This document shows positions 1 to 13,800 of a stretch of 64,000 nt of DNA, piece after piece; the first letter of the stretch is position 1, and every line of letters starts with the position of its first letter. Source of the DNA: Bolinopsis microptera (taxonomy: Eukaryota; Ctenophora; Tentaculata; Lobata; Bolinopsidae). The translations under genes were made by a program, and so were the position numbers. Under the pieces are notes generated by a model, which ran no database searches, was not told where the DNA came from, and was given only the letters and a program-made list of their open reading frames with translations. The DNA is taken from assembly GCF_026151205.1 (NCBI RefSeq), contig NC_087083.1:496001-560000 (forward strand). The letters run 5' to 3'.

Positions 1-196
1 CCCTCCCTCCCTCCCCCTCCCCCTTCCTCCCTCCCTCCAGCTCCCTCCAGCTTCCTCCCTCCCTCCCTCCCTCCCTCCCTCCCTCCCTCCCTCCCTCCCT
101 CCCTCCCTCCCTCCCTCCCTCCCTCCCTCCCTCCCTCCCTCCCTCCCTCCCTCCCTCCCTCCCTCCCTCCCTCCCTCCCTCCCTCCCTCCCTCCCT
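1..196. repeat. (CCCT)n microsatellite
   Basis: Nearly pure CCCT tetranucleotide tract starting at the window edge, with a few interruptions in the first 60 bases. It is not the animal telomere repeat. From 197 to 1571 I see no gene: only the palindrome at 759-808 and AT-rich DNA. Confidence 0.95.
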
Positions 197-758
197 AATA
201 GCTCGGTACTACATTCATAAAACGATTGTGGCTGAAGTCTGCCTGGGTCCAGGAGCGCGGTAATACTAATAGTTTCAATTGTTGGTATAATTGTGGGTTG
301 AGAATATGCAATGTTCGTATTCCTTCCCTAACTACAAGTAGATGCAGAACTATAATAGGTTTAATTGCAAAAGTATGTCATATTCTGTTGGTTGGGATCG
401 AATTGAAAACAAGTTGAGTAAATACCTAATAATTGCAACACAGATAGCAGTCTACTGAAGTTTCGATTACTGGTATTGGTAATTGTTGCTAGTGATCTAG
501 TCTTATGGGAAGTGGGAACCTGTGCATGCCGCATGGTAGAGCAAAACGAGGATATCCGAGACATGGTAGCTATTTCTCTAATCTCTATACTACGGGATAA
601 ACTCTGAAGAAGAACTTATAATGTCGATGCGGGACATGTGAATGCATGAAAAGGTTTATCTGACTTAGATCAGACCTAGTAATATTTATGGGTTGCGAGC
701 TTGTTCCCCTGCTTGTGACGGACTTCTAGTCTGACTCTAGATAATAGAGTCGCGGAAA

Positions 759-808
759 TAGTAAGAACCACGTTGTTGACCTTGAGGTCAACAACGTGGT
801 TCTTACTA
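759..808. repeat. Near-perfect 50-bp palindrome
   Basis: Two 24-bp arms (759-782 and 785-808) are exact reverse complements around a 2-nt TG spacer. The left arm reads TAGTAAGAACCACGTTGTTG then ACCT. Neither arm is part of a recognised coding exon. It could extrude as a cruciform, form an RNA hairpin, or be the scar of a fold-back element; nothing in the sequence decides between these. Confidence 0.9.
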
Positions 809-1571
809 ATAATTGATCAATTAGATCTCAATCTGATAAAGATATAGGATCTGATCCTCTTAATTGCTTCTTCATCGTTTATCAGGGAGTGGCATAGGCT
901 GATGCGACCACCCCTGTTTAAGCTGGCAATGTCTAGCTTCGGTAGATGAATTGTGTTGTCCATCTGAGGGGTATAGTTGTACTATATACTTGGAGGACTT
1001 CGCCGCTTCGACGCGCCGCGCGAACTAGCATTCTTGCTTAGCATCGTCGATCGTTGACATCGTCAATCAAAGTTGTACTTGTTGGTCAGCTTTTTGGTCA
1101 CATACTCGTTTGATAGATGAGTCATGTTATAAACATGTAGCTTTAAGTTATGATGCTTATAAATTTTATTGTTCCGAAAAGAAACCAATATTTCTTAATA
1201 TACATATTTTTAGACTTACTCGCCTTAACCAAACTCTTGAGTCTTGAATAACCTTTATTGATTTACATTTTAACATACATGATTACCTACTAGTGATTAA
1301 TCGTATTTAATTCATTATTGTTTATAATTACTATAATAATACGTTTTATTTGATCAGTACGAACAGAGGTACAGCACAAACCCATATAGTTATACATTGA
1401 CTGCAGCGATTGTATAGTTCTTTTATAGATTTCTTTTTTGCATTATTTTTGTAGTACTTACAACAATTTTGTTTTTACGTTAAAATTATTAACTTGATTA
1501 TAGTGGAAATTGGTGGATGTGCCCGAAAATTTTAACGCTAATACTTTACTACAATTACAGAGACCAGAAGG

Positions 1572-3144
1572 ATGTCGGGATTGTCAAGGAAAAACTTGAC
1601 AAAAGTATTTCAGTCTTTCGATACTGATAATAATGGGTTCATCTCAGTCCAGGAATTAGGTGAGTTAATCAGACAATTACTAATTAATTAAATAATGTAA
1701 GGTAAATTGTTTTAGGGCAGTCTAACTCCAAAGAATGTTGATAGTTGGATAATATCCGGTCATGATAATAATAACATACTCCAACATTTGATATTTCTAA
1801 ATAATGTGTTTACGTAATATAAGTCATGTGATAGTTGAGTGATTAATCAATAATCATGATCCTTTTTATAACTTTATAACACATCAACTTTTAAAACTTT
1901 CAATTGTAGTTAATTGTACCACACCTTGAAAGTTGATTTCACTTTTTATTTCTGTCAGTATTATTGACAAATATTGATTCACTTTCACTTTCACTTTCAC
2001 TTACAGGGAACTGTTTGCGTAAGTTGGGTCACCAGGTCACCAGTCAGGAGGTGGAACAACTCATTAATACCTCAGACATTGACTCGGACGGTAAAATGAA
2101 CCTTGACGAGTTCATTTCCATGGTACGATACAATTATAATTACATAGAATAATTATAGTCCTCATATTTTGTTTGATCCTGAGCTCATGATAGTCGGCGC
2201 CTTGCACGAGTGATTTTTCTTGACCACCAGAAATATCCATACTTACAGCTTTTAATCACTTCAGAATAGCATAACCTTATTTTCTTACTGTTTTTATTAT
2301 AATATAAATGAAGTATAATTAATTAAATATGTTGTCCATATCAGGTAAGAGCTGAAGCCGCACAGCAGAAGAGGATGTTGACATGAGAAAGGCGTTTTCA
2401 ATGTTCGACAAGTAAGCAACACTGGGTACCAACACTGTTGGTAACACTGGGTAACCAACACTGTGTACCAACACTGTTGGTAACACTGTTGGTAAAACTG
2501 TTGGTAAAACTGTTGGTAACACTGTTGGTAAAACTGTTGGTAACACTGTTGGTAACACTGTTGGTAACACTGTTGGTAACACCCTTGGTAACACTGTCGG
2601 TAACACTGTTGGTAACACCTAGTAAAAATTAACACCTATATATCTTCACCTTTAGTAGTGACTATAACTGTTAGAAAATCCATAATTCATTATCGATAGT
2701 TTTATTATTAAGTACTCTGTACTGTAAGTGTTAACATTTGCTAATGCACGTGACCATTTCACTAATGCACGTGCCCAGAAACGGAGATGGTACGATAACT
2801 AGAGACGAGCTACGAGAAGTTCTGAATCAACTGGGAGAAAGTCCGACTGAAAGTGACCTTACCACAATGTACCAGTAAGTTGCACACGTGCCAAAACGCA
2901 CAGTGCACGTGCAGACACGCACTTTTACAGTGTGATGCGCACCTTTAATACAGTGAACTTTATTGCTAATATCTCCCATGACCTTTAAAGTATTTAAAAA
3001 TTTTAACGAGAATCAGGTATTAACGACAAAATAACATGCTGTCCAAATACTGATTTATCCGCATTCCACAGGGATGCAGATAAAGATGGGGATGATAAGA
3101 TAACATTTGAGGAGTTCAAACACATGATCGAGATGGTGGAATAG
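1572..3144 (+). CDS. Calmodulin-like protein with four EF-hands (frame break in exon 3)
   Basis: Ca2+-binding protein of the calmodulin/troponin C type, presumably a cytosolic Ca2+ sensor. Exons: 1572-1659, 2007-2122, 2345-2411, 2779-2874, 3072-3144; all introns GT..AG; total 440 nt, about 147 codons, the usual calmodulin length. Four 12-residue EF loops are visible: DTDNNGFISVQE, DIDSDGKMNLDE, DKNGDGTITRDE and DKDGDDKITFEE; the last has Asp instead of Gly at position 6. Exon 3 is 67 nt where 68 would keep frame: its first part reads VRAEAAQ in phase with exon 2, its second part reads EEDVDMRKAFSMFD in the frame used by exons 4-5. So one base is missing near 2361-2370, either a true frameshift (pseudogene) or a sequence error. 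The otherwise intact loops favour error or a very recent break. It converges on NOP53. Confidence 0.85.
2412..2622. repeat. 12-bp minisatellite in EF-hand gene intron 3
   Basis: About 16 copies of a GGTAACACTGTT unit with occasional AAACTG variants. The array begins about 10 bases after the exon 3 donor at 2412. Its open frames on both strands (LPTV- and CYQQ-type periodic peptides) are products of the repeat, not genes. Confidence 0.9.
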
Positions 3145-3529
3145 ACGGTGGTGTAGATGGAGATTATAAAGGACACGGTATATGAGGAGAAGTAGAGGAC
3201 GCACTGCACATTTGTTCCGGCAGAATTGTTGAGTCCCGAGTCAGTACACAATTTGCCGAATAATTTCTGCATTTTCATTTGCACATTTGAAATAAAAATC
3301 AGAAAGTGCGGACTGCGGGATCGCACAATTTTAAATTTTACTGCACTTAAATGTGGCACAGAAAACAGTTATTTATGTTTAAACTTATCAAATTTAACTT
3401 TTTTTTCTTTTTTTTTTATCTAGACACTTATTTTACTTCGGTGTATTCCAACAGCCACAATGTTACACAAGTGCAACCAGCCAATTACAGGAAGCCGAAG
3501 GATCTTTTTGGCCAGTGACGGTTAAGGTA

Positions 3530-3765
3530 GTGTGTACCATACTTTCATTCGTCCGAGACTTTGCTGCAATGTGCAGCTCCTCATTTAACCCTCACACCCG
3601 ATTTCTCGAGTATTCGGCTGAGTAGACCGGGGGGCTGCATAGACCACTCATGATCCTTAGCTGAACGTCGACGACGCTCACCCCACGACCAGGCAGTCAG
3701 TGGGTTTCGAACTCGCAACCTAACGATTGTAAGACAGGCGTTCTAACCAACTGCGCTACCTGGCC
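3530..3765 (-). mobile_element. tRNA-derived SINE
   Basis: Read on the minus strand from 3765, the sequence has a pol III A box (TAGCGCAGTTGG, 3747-3758) and a B box (GAGTTCGAAAC, 3704-3714) at tRNA spacing, ending in a tRNA-like TGCCTGGTC. The anticodon arm does not pair properly, so this is a degenerate tRNA head. It is followed by roughly 150 bp of unrelated body down to about 3530. SINE boundaries are approximate; no target duplication was resolved. Confidence 0.7.
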
Positions 3766-4817
3766 GTTACTTAAATAAGTAAATTAATTTAAATAAAATT
3801 AGAAGTAACTATCGTGAAGTAATATCATGAATGCATGAACGTGATGCTAAGCTGTCGATAATTTCATTATGTAATAATCTGTTACGAAGTACGAATCGTT
3901 ATTATCACTACTTATTTTATTCATACTACATAAACATGACACCAGGGTATATGCCTATGGTGCCCTGACCATTTTAACCATAATAACCTCAATAGAATTA
4001 ATCTGATACATCAAATCCTACGTCTTTCTTTTTAACTAAAGTATCTAGAACTATAAAGTCGTAAAATTTGAAAGGAGATCGATTTGGTACAACCAGTGAT
4101 CATTTAGCATGAAATTTACATTATTATTATATCTGTACTTACCTTTATTATGCCTACATATTATATTGTGTGGTTTCTGCTTCTTTTTAGTTTAATGTTG
4201 TTTACAATAAATATTTTCTAATTTTGTCTTTGCCTTATGATGAGTTATACTTTTGATCATTTTTACACATTCGCTAACATCACTCACAGTCAGCCGCTCT
4301 GACATGGTTAACCACCTTCCTTGTGTTGTTGGTTAATCATATGAGCCGTGAGCGCGATATAAATACCTCATTTCATTTCAAGTATAATACGCAGTATTCT
4401 GTTGAAAGCGTTATTTGTTATTCTGCTGTAAGACTTATTGTAATAATTACTATATGGTGTATATTATTTACCATAATGTTAACTTTAAACGATATTATAT
4501 TTACTGTAAACGATATTATATCTAGTTTCATTGTATGTATAATTACTATATTCACTGTATACGATACTGTTTAGTTTTTATTGTGTACGATATAAGCAAC
4601 CTTCAAATTAAACCAACCTTTGGTACACCGATTCTTAATTTAACTAAAAAATACTCAAATATACCGGATCTTCAAAATATTCAAACCAGTATACATCAGA
4701 CCTAAAACTGAATAAATTAAATTAAAAGAAAGGTCAAAATAACCCTTTAAAAAAGCTCAACACCACATAAAAATAACGGATATTTGGTTAGTCATCCTTG
4801 CTGTAAAAATGAAAGGT

Positions 4818-4872
4818 TCTATTCCGTCATGTTAATCTTCCTCTTCTATTCCGTCATGTTAATCTTCCTCTT
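4818..4872. repeat. 27-bp direct duplication at the NOP53 stop codon
   Basis: Two adjacent copies of a TTCTATTCCGTCATGTTAAT-type unit. On the minus strand one copy encodes the end of NOP53 (INMTE, stop at 4846-4848); the other lies just past the stop, in the 3' UTR. Confidence 0.85.
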
Positions 4873-7800
4873 CTTCCTTTTCATTTTAACCAACTCGTCC
4901 ATTTCTTCGGGCAGTTTCTTCCTCCATTTCTCCACCTTTTTCAGCTTGTACTTACGGTGTGGCGCTACTTTCTTTCTGATCTCCAGCATGTTTCTCTTCT
5001 GGAAACTAGTAAATCTGAGGATGAGTGTTTTAGAGGGTGGATAGTTAAGGGGAGGGGAGGGGGGGGGGGGGGGGGGGGGGAGGGGGGCCGGGGGGGGGGG
5101 GGGGGATGGGGCAGGCAAACGTTAAGTCATAAGTGCAGAGAACTTTATGGGAACCTGAATCATTTATAAAATACAAATATGATATAGAATTAAATGAGAC
5201 ATTAGATTTAGAACAATTAATAATTAATTAACAGCTACTTAGCGATTACTTAAAAATTAATTAACAATCAATAAAAAATAACTAACAATTAATTAACTTA
5301 AAAAGTGCAGTCTGTCTACCTGTCCTGAACGTTGTTTGCAGGAGTAACTAGTTGTCGAAGAGAAGAACTAACTTCCTCAGGTAGCAGGAACTCTGGCTCC
5401 GCGCCCTGGGAGAGTGGAACAATTAGTAAACAATTAGTAAAACAATTAGTAAACAATTAATGAAACAATTAGTAAAACAATTAGTAAACAGATCATGTTA
5501 GATTTGGAGTTCCTCAGTGGAACGTTAAGGGTCGTTCACATATCGTCACCTACAAATAGAAAGGGCCTATGTCGACATAGGCCCTTTTAAAAAACTATAC
5601 CAGCACGAAAATCTGTGGAACCATACCTACCATATCCCCAAATATAAAGTCAATTGGGTGAAAATTGAATATCTTCAATTTTTTAAATGGGCCTATATTA
5701 ACATAGTCCTTTTTCAATAAACTGACCTGCTACTGATATTGATAAAATAAAAGGGCCCATGTCGACATATGCCCTAACAAATTGTTGGAATGTGATGTTT
5801 TTGATGATGTTTTTGAAAAGAAGAAAGGGCCTAAGTCAACATATGCCCTAACAAATTGTTAGAATGTGATGTTTTTGAAAAGTAGAAAAGGCCTAAACTC
5901 AACATATGCCCTAACAAATTGTTGGAATGTGATGTTCAAAGAAATAAATTTGAAAGTTAAAAGGACCTATGTACACATACGCCCTGTACCGATTCTCACA
6001 TGTAAGATGTTTCAATTAATTAAGAGGGGCTTATGTATCGAATGATGTTTTAAATAGGCCTATATCAAAATTAAAACAATTACCCCAATTAATTGAAAAG
6101 CTTCAGGGACATTTTCAGAGTGTAGGCCAGTCATTCTTTCCATTTAGGATACAAAGAAATCAAATGTCTAATGCCTATCCTAAAGTTAATTTAATAAATT
6201 TTAAAATAGGTTTTCATGCATTATCTCAAAACGACTTTTTTCGAAATAAGCCCTTTCTATTTGTAGGTGACGATATTACGTAATCATTTTTTGGAACATT
6301 TTTACCCCCCCCCCCCCCCCATTCGCAATCAGCTTTAAACATAGCTATTGTGTCAAAATTACACTAGCGTAATCATTTGGAAACCTCCCTCAGCTGATTA
6401 CGTAATATGTGAACGACCCCTTAACACAGATCATGTTAGATTTGGAGTTCCTCAAGGGTTTATATTGCTATATTGGGGCCGTTGATATTTATCGTATTCA
6501 TAGATGATAAGCCTGAGGTGGTCAGCTATGGTACAAAAGATGAATCATGAGAGGGTCGGGGTGGAAGTTAAGGATTAAACGAAGAAGAGTTGCTAAGTGG
6601 GATTTGAAGGGTCTTTAAGTGAATCAAGGGGTTCCTTGGTATAATGATTCAATCTTGGGAGGAATATTAACTAATCCCCATTACCAGGCTGAAATTATCG
6701 TCATATTAACCAGTTTCTAAAAAGTGAGCCTCTTATAATTAGGGATTGTTCACATATATAAGGTTATCAATGAGGGATGGGATTTCTAAATGGTTATGCC
6801 AGTGTAATTTGAAGATAACGTAATATTATGTGAAAAACCCTAAAGTAGTCTGGAAAGATCAAATTAACCAGGGAAAAAAACACTTACTATAAACTTGCCG
6901 GGTCCGTATTTCCCAGGTCTAGTCTCATTTATGGTTTTCTTAGCTTGTCTCTCCAACGTCTGCTCCTCCCTCTCGTTCTCCTCTTTTCTTATCTCCTTTT
7001 TGAGTGCTTTGATTCTGTTGATTTGGTGAAGATACTGCTTGGTTTCCTTAGCTGCCGCTGCTTCTTCCGTCTGGGTAAATTATTATTTTATTATTTGTTA
7101 TTATTTTTTATATTATATCATGCATTGATTGGTCTAAGGTCTTTGAGACATAGATTTTTTTACTATTACAACTTTTAGTTCTAATTCTAAACTTTAGAAC
7201 AAGATCTCCCGAGTAAACGTATTGCTTTGTTATTTTAATTCTATTAGATACTTTAAACCTGCCATTTGGGAGTCAATGCTGACCTTCCTTCGATAAAATA
7301 GATTAAATTTGACTGACCTTTAATTTCTCGGCTTTTTCTTTGTTTCGTTGAGAGCGAGTTTTTCTAATGTAGACACCACTTTTACACACGTCCTCTTCGT
7401 TAACTTCCGGCTCACTTTCACTTTCATGTTCGACTTCCTTCAGCCCGATACTCATTTCTTTAATGTAATCCTCCTGAAATTAGTATTCCTTCAGCCCGAT
7501 ACTCATTTCTTTAATGTAATCCTCCTGAAATTAGTATTTCTTCCTTCAGCCCGATACTCATTTCTTTAATGTAATCCTCCTGAAATTAGTATTTCTTCAG
7601 CCCGATACTCATTTCTTTAATGTAATCCTCCTGAAATTAGTATTTCTTCGAAAATGTACCAACAAACTAGCGATAAAATTGTATCGAGAATTTGAATTTA
7701 GAATATGTGCATAGTTCCTCACTTCTAAAAACCTGATAATACTGATGGTATGAATGTTTAAAAACCTTGATTTGAATACTTTCAACACTAAACTATCTAG

Positions 7801-10800
7801 CAAATAATTTGAGATAAAAAAGTTGCAGCTCTTCAATCTTCATTTTATGAAGCTGTTAAAGATCCAAAATAAGACAAATACTGTTTCAAACAACTTTATG
7901 TGAGGAAAGGGGGATATATGCTCCAGCACGTTATGAACTTTTAAGACAGTTTTTGTAATGCTAATATTATATTATTAGATATTATTCATATCTTCTCAAT
8001 ATCTAAAATATCATACATCAAATAAAATATTATTTCTAGATATTATTGGTCTTTCATTTGGTCGATAGGAGAAAAAAAATTACCTAAATTTACCTCAGTT
8101 GCTAGGGGACTGATTGCGGTTGCTATGGTGGTCATGGTAACGTAAAAACTTGAGAAGTCACCATTAAACCTTAGAACTACCTATAACTTTTTACAGGATA
8201 AAGTTTAGACAAATGGAATAAAAGTTATCCAAAAATAAGATCCTCGTCAGACTTTTGTAACACCCTGTACCTCGGTAATTTGAATAGGAGGAGCAGCATC
8301 ACGTGTTGCTTTCGCTTTCTCTTTCTCTCTCTTCTCCTCCACGTCAAGTGCCGATTGTAGCAAGTCCTGGAGAAGACATTTTAAGTTAGTGCTCATTAGA
8401 ATGATACTTTTATCTTATTCGATATATCTTTGACAGTTGGTAATTTTGATGTTGTAAAATCAAAAATGCAATATTTTTCCGTTCACTCTTTTGCAAAAAG
8501 GAAATAGCGGAAGGTTACGAATGGTGGTTTTTGCAGAAAAAGAGGGATTCTGTAGCTATTGACCTAGAAATATAAAATACCTGATTAGTGATTATCAGTA
8601 AACTAGAAATGTAAAATACCTGATGATCAGTGAAGGTAGGGTTGTAGGAAGATCCCGGATGTGGCACTTCCACAGCACTCAGTTTGGTGTCTGATCCTTT
8701 GTAGAAAGCTGGTGGCAGGAATGGGGGTGGTAAACAGGGGTCTAACCTGGGGAGAGCAATTAGTGAAACAATTAGTAAAACAATTAGTGAAATAATTAGT
8801 GAGACAGTTACTAAAACAATTAGGGATCGCTCACAATTCACATAGGGGTCATTCACATAATATTACGTAATCGCTTTTTGGACAATTTTTACCCCCCCCC
8901 CCCCCTCTTTAATCAGTTTTACACATAGCTATTGTGTCAAAATTACACTAGCGTAATCATTTGGAAACCCCCCCCCCCCCCTCAGCTGATTACGTAATAT
9001 GTGAACGACCCCATATTAACATAATATTACATCTAGGGAAGGGGGTCTGAAAAAATTCACACAAATGTGTAAAGCAAGGTTGTTAAATACGTATTAGGAG
9101 GGAATACGTATTGGAATACGAATACGTATTAATCCTCGAAAATTGACGTATTACGAAAAGGTGTGTCGTGCGCGCAAAAAAATTGTTTGCTTATCGGATT
9201 ATCCATGAAATTTGATTACAAATTTAAGTTATCATGTATAACTGCACTCCTTTAATGCATGATCAATGATGAGGGTGGCGCGCAGCTGTAATGTTTAATT
9301 TTGACAAATGACAAATCAGCGTATTACGGCGTATTATGGCGTATTCGTGGACGTATTTAACAATCCATAGAAATTACCGTATTACGGCGTATTACGACGT
9401 ATTCTTTATTGGAACCGAATACGTCGTATTATTTCACGAAAATTTGACGTATTTAACAACCTTGGTGTAAAGTGGCCTACGGAGGGGTACCCTCTGGTTC
9501 CATGGGCAAAATTTCACTCAAATTTTTCACTCAAATAAATTTTTTCCCGAATTTTTGGCTCTCTCTTTTCGATTTACTGAAATATTTGAGCTAAACTAAT
9601 TTGTGACCGTGCTCACGTATTAAATTTTTCTCACTCAAACAATATAGTCGCTGCGGGCGGTCTTAATCGAGATTATAATTGCATTTTGTTGTCCCGAATC
9701 CAAGTTTCTGTTTGTGTTTTTGTATCCTAATTAAAACTCGAGTGGCTGTAGTCCTGATCCTGCCCGACACCACCAATACGCGTATCGATTACTGTGTGCA
9801 ATGGAACAGGTCACCCGTATAATTTTATATCGCAAACAAATTTTTTCACTGTATCATTTTCCCATGGAACTAAAGGGTTACCAAAGGGTAAACAAAAGGT
9901 CCCTTACTAAAAATATACACAATATATTAATTAATTAAATATTTAATTGCTGATAACACTCACTCCTTGGTAATTTTCTTCTCAATACTGGCGCCCCAAA
10001 TATCGTACACACAACCACTCTTCTTGTTGTCGGAGTTGGTTACCATGGAAACATCTTGCTGCGGCTTCTTCTTCTTTTTCTTCTTACTTGGACCAAGCCG
10101 TCCTACGACAGGAGCAACTCTCGTGTCAATCTGAATGGAAGTCCTGTCATAAAGATTAATAATTCATTTGTTTGCCAATAATTCATTCCGTCATTGGTAC
10201 AGTAAAATTAATTTTTTAGTTGAACCGTCCATTTTTCGTGGAATAAAAACAGGGGCTTCAAAAATCGACAAAAACATTATTCCCTAAATCAATTCATTTT
10301 TGATGACGGAAACGTTGTTGCTCTTCATTTATTCGTAGCTGCTTAACTATTATCGACAAATGAGCTCAACCAATTCTTAAAACATATTATCCTCTGGTAT
10401 TAAAGTGTCCTGGTTCCCACAAGCTAATATTGTAGTTGTACCAATCATCCTCCCCACCCGGATAAACAGAAACACTCCTGATCATCCCGTCTGATTTATA
10501 TAGAGTCCCGTCTTACCCGGTTCTATCCGACCTTCTAGAAGGAATCACCATCTTCCTACAAACTGCCTGGCTAGTTACATCTTATCACTTCTACCTACAA
10601 GTACAATATCTGACCAAACGAGGTGTAACATTCCCCTAAATGCTGTCTGGATCGCTTTGCCCCTTCCTGCAAACAGGAACTCGATGTTCCACTTTCAATC
10701 TCCACTCGTTAACATACTACTCGTTACATACTAACTGGTATTAATACTACACATCTGTAATCTAACAAATAAAACCCGTTTACATCAAATTGATAATAAA

Positions 10801-13800
10801 TGTATTTTTAAACTCATGCCGGTTAACGGTAATAAAAAATTAAGATAAAATAAAACTCGTCAAGTTTCATCACCTGATTATACTGCTAGACTAAAGCTGA
10901 TTGGTTTCAACTCTTGCAACTTTGCCAAATTGTGCGACTTTACAAACAAAAGTTGAACTTTTGGATATAACGTGAATTCATTTTTAATGAGAATTGCAGA
11001 TTGTGATGTCCACTGCATGATGTTCGACTGATTATGTAGAGAAATAAAGATGAAATAAACTTGAACTAGGCAATCTGTACGGCATTTCTCCTTGAATGCT
11101 TGAAATTAAACAATTTTACAGAGATGATAAATTTATTTTTCATAATTTATTTATTTCAGAGGGGGACTAGAAATTAGGATGACTGCTCGAATAATTAAAG
11201 TTCATAGCCACATAAAAAATAATCTAATATGCCCTCTCGGTGCGTTTAATTAATATTGCAATTGAATTCGCAGTGCACAAGGGAAGTAGAACCACCCTTC
11301 TATGAAGCTATTTAAACCAAGCTCAATGCCACTTTAGTATCACTCTGAGGCACTGAGCTGGTCACGTTTTCTGCGCTCCACAGCATCTTCCGTCGGAATG
11401 TTGCTATACTGGGCCATATACTGTACTATCTAAGAGGGGGTTACTGTATACTATACTAGCCTCTTCTTTCACGTGATATCGGGATTTTAACGATAGCTTT
11501 ACATGATTTTTAAAGGACATGCACTACTGTATAGGAAAGTATGTTTAATAGAGCAATAGGTTTGGTAGTATTCCTCTGGCACATTTAGCATGTTAATTAA
11601 TCATAAGACACTTAATAAACATAGCTTTAATCGTTGAACGCAATATCGTTTATTTATAGATTAATTGTGTTACTTAGGTAATACAAAAAATTGAATATTT
11701 AATTGTGCTACTTAGCAGTAATGTTGGTTATTCTACTAGCTTGCCTTCTTGGCGCTACCACAGCAGGTAATTCACTATAAAAGTTTGCATCGTTAAAACA
11801 TAACAAAATATTGCATTCGAATTTGTAGAATATTATCTATACAAGCATTAGTAAAGATGCAAATTTTGTCCACTTAGTTGAGCTTCAAAGAACTTATATC
11901 GTCTAAATTTCAGCTCCAACACTGGAACAGTGCCCACGTATCATGGCGGCAGCAGGGTTGAGTCCCAACTTTGCTCCCATGGTAACACACAGCATCCATT
12001 GTCTCACCGTGGAGGATATCCGTTTATATTTCAAACCCAACGCAACAGAAGATAACGGTATCCCAACCGGTAATAAATCATTCTTATCCCTTCTTGTGGT
12101 GTTAGGAACTTGTCGATTCAATATTTTCGACATTTTTACCACGTGTTGGACGACAAAAATGTGAAATATCTTTGACATGTTCGTCGTCTTGAGGGGTCGT
12201 TCACATCTTATAACCTTTGGGACAATTTGTACACCCCCTTCCCTCCGTAATCAGTTTTACAAATAGGTATTGCGTCAAAATTACACTAGCGTAATCATTT
12301 ATACCCCCCCCCCCCCCTCAGTGATTACGTAATATGTGAACGACCCCTTAAAGAAGCAGCATCATTAATGTTCAAAATGTTCATTATTATTTCAAATTGT
12401 TAAAATTGTAAGAACATTTACTCAATTCATGGCATTTGCTTGTTTCAGTGAACTTAGATGCTAGGAGCAGAGAGAGAATTCTTCCCAACGCACCTCTGAT
12501 CGGATATGATGACGCCTTCAAAACTAAGGCTCTAAAGAGTTTCGACTTGGTAAGTGATTTTGCACGAGAAAGAAAAATAATAATAGTGTGCTGTTTATAA
12601 ACATTAAATTAATACAATTGTATAAATACAATGTTTAATAGTAAATTTTACTATTTCACTATCTCGATGTATTGTATAACCCTCAAAGAATGATTTTTTG
12701 AGGATCGGCTGAATCGTGATAATTGACGAATCGTGAAATTATATCATAATTTCACGCGAATTGTGATCCCTATCAAAATGTACGACGTACGTCCTAAATT
12801 TGGTTTACTGCGTTTCTTGAAACATATGGGGCACTTATAATTACCCCCCTAATTACTTAATTAATTATAATTATCTTAGGTGATGAGGAACATGAATAGA
12901 ACCTGGTGGGGTATCCCGAAATACAGCGTCTTGGAGAAGGTAGCTCACGCACTGCACATGGCAGAGGCTTGGGAAAATGCTATGGGGGAGTACAAGATGA
13001 TTGAGAGACTGTTGGACCCAGAATCCGATCTCTGTTCTTGTGTCAAAGGTTTTAGACCCCCTTCCCGAGCAGGAAAATCATGCTTTGCAATATTAACCAT
13101 CGAAACCTTTTAATCCCATTTTACTGATATACTGAAGTCTGATATATGCTCGGTATATAAGCAACATTTGACAGAGCATCTTGTGGAGTGAGCTATGTTT
13201 CCAGCCTTGGCGAACGCGGTGAATGTCCTTGCTGTACGGCAGTGTTAAACAAGGAACTAAAACCAAGCGGTTCCGTTCAGGCCCTTCACAATTTTTTTCT
13301 GTCTGGTTCTAATATACCGTTACAATAATGACTTTAATATATATATCTCCAATTATTTTTGTTCAATGCTTATGCAATATATTTTGATCAGATATCGAGA
13401 ATAACGGAATCATCAACCATCTAAACCTCATCGCTTTCAAGATAAGATACCCTGGGATTACCTCTGGAAATAAAAATATCACAAATCAGTGTGAGTATTA
13501 AGAATAACCACACGGTGGTGGTCATCTTATTATGCATGCACCATCTGACTGTAATTTATGTAAGGAAAACATTTGATTTAACTCTTACCATTTATTTAAG
13601 ATAACGTAGAACCCGTTTCAGATTTGGCTCCAGCATATCCGACCGACCCCGCTATCGAAGGTAAGCAACAACAAAATCAGCTCAAAAAGCTGTGATTTTT
13701 TGGCAAAAATCGAGAATTAAGCATATAGGCACAAGGCCGTACATGATTATATAAACAAATCGATTAACTTCATGTTTACCAGATGCGCACGTAAGAGAGA

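Noticed and set aside
1-196. Telomere
   Set aside because: The unit is CCCT, not a TTAGGG-type repeat, and is a common microsatellite.
3684-3765. Functional tRNA gene
   Set aside because: A and B boxes are good but the anticodon stem does not pair and unrelated SINE body follows.
4957-5169. Gly-rich + frame
   Set aside because: Antisense of NOP53 exon 9 running into a poly-G tract.
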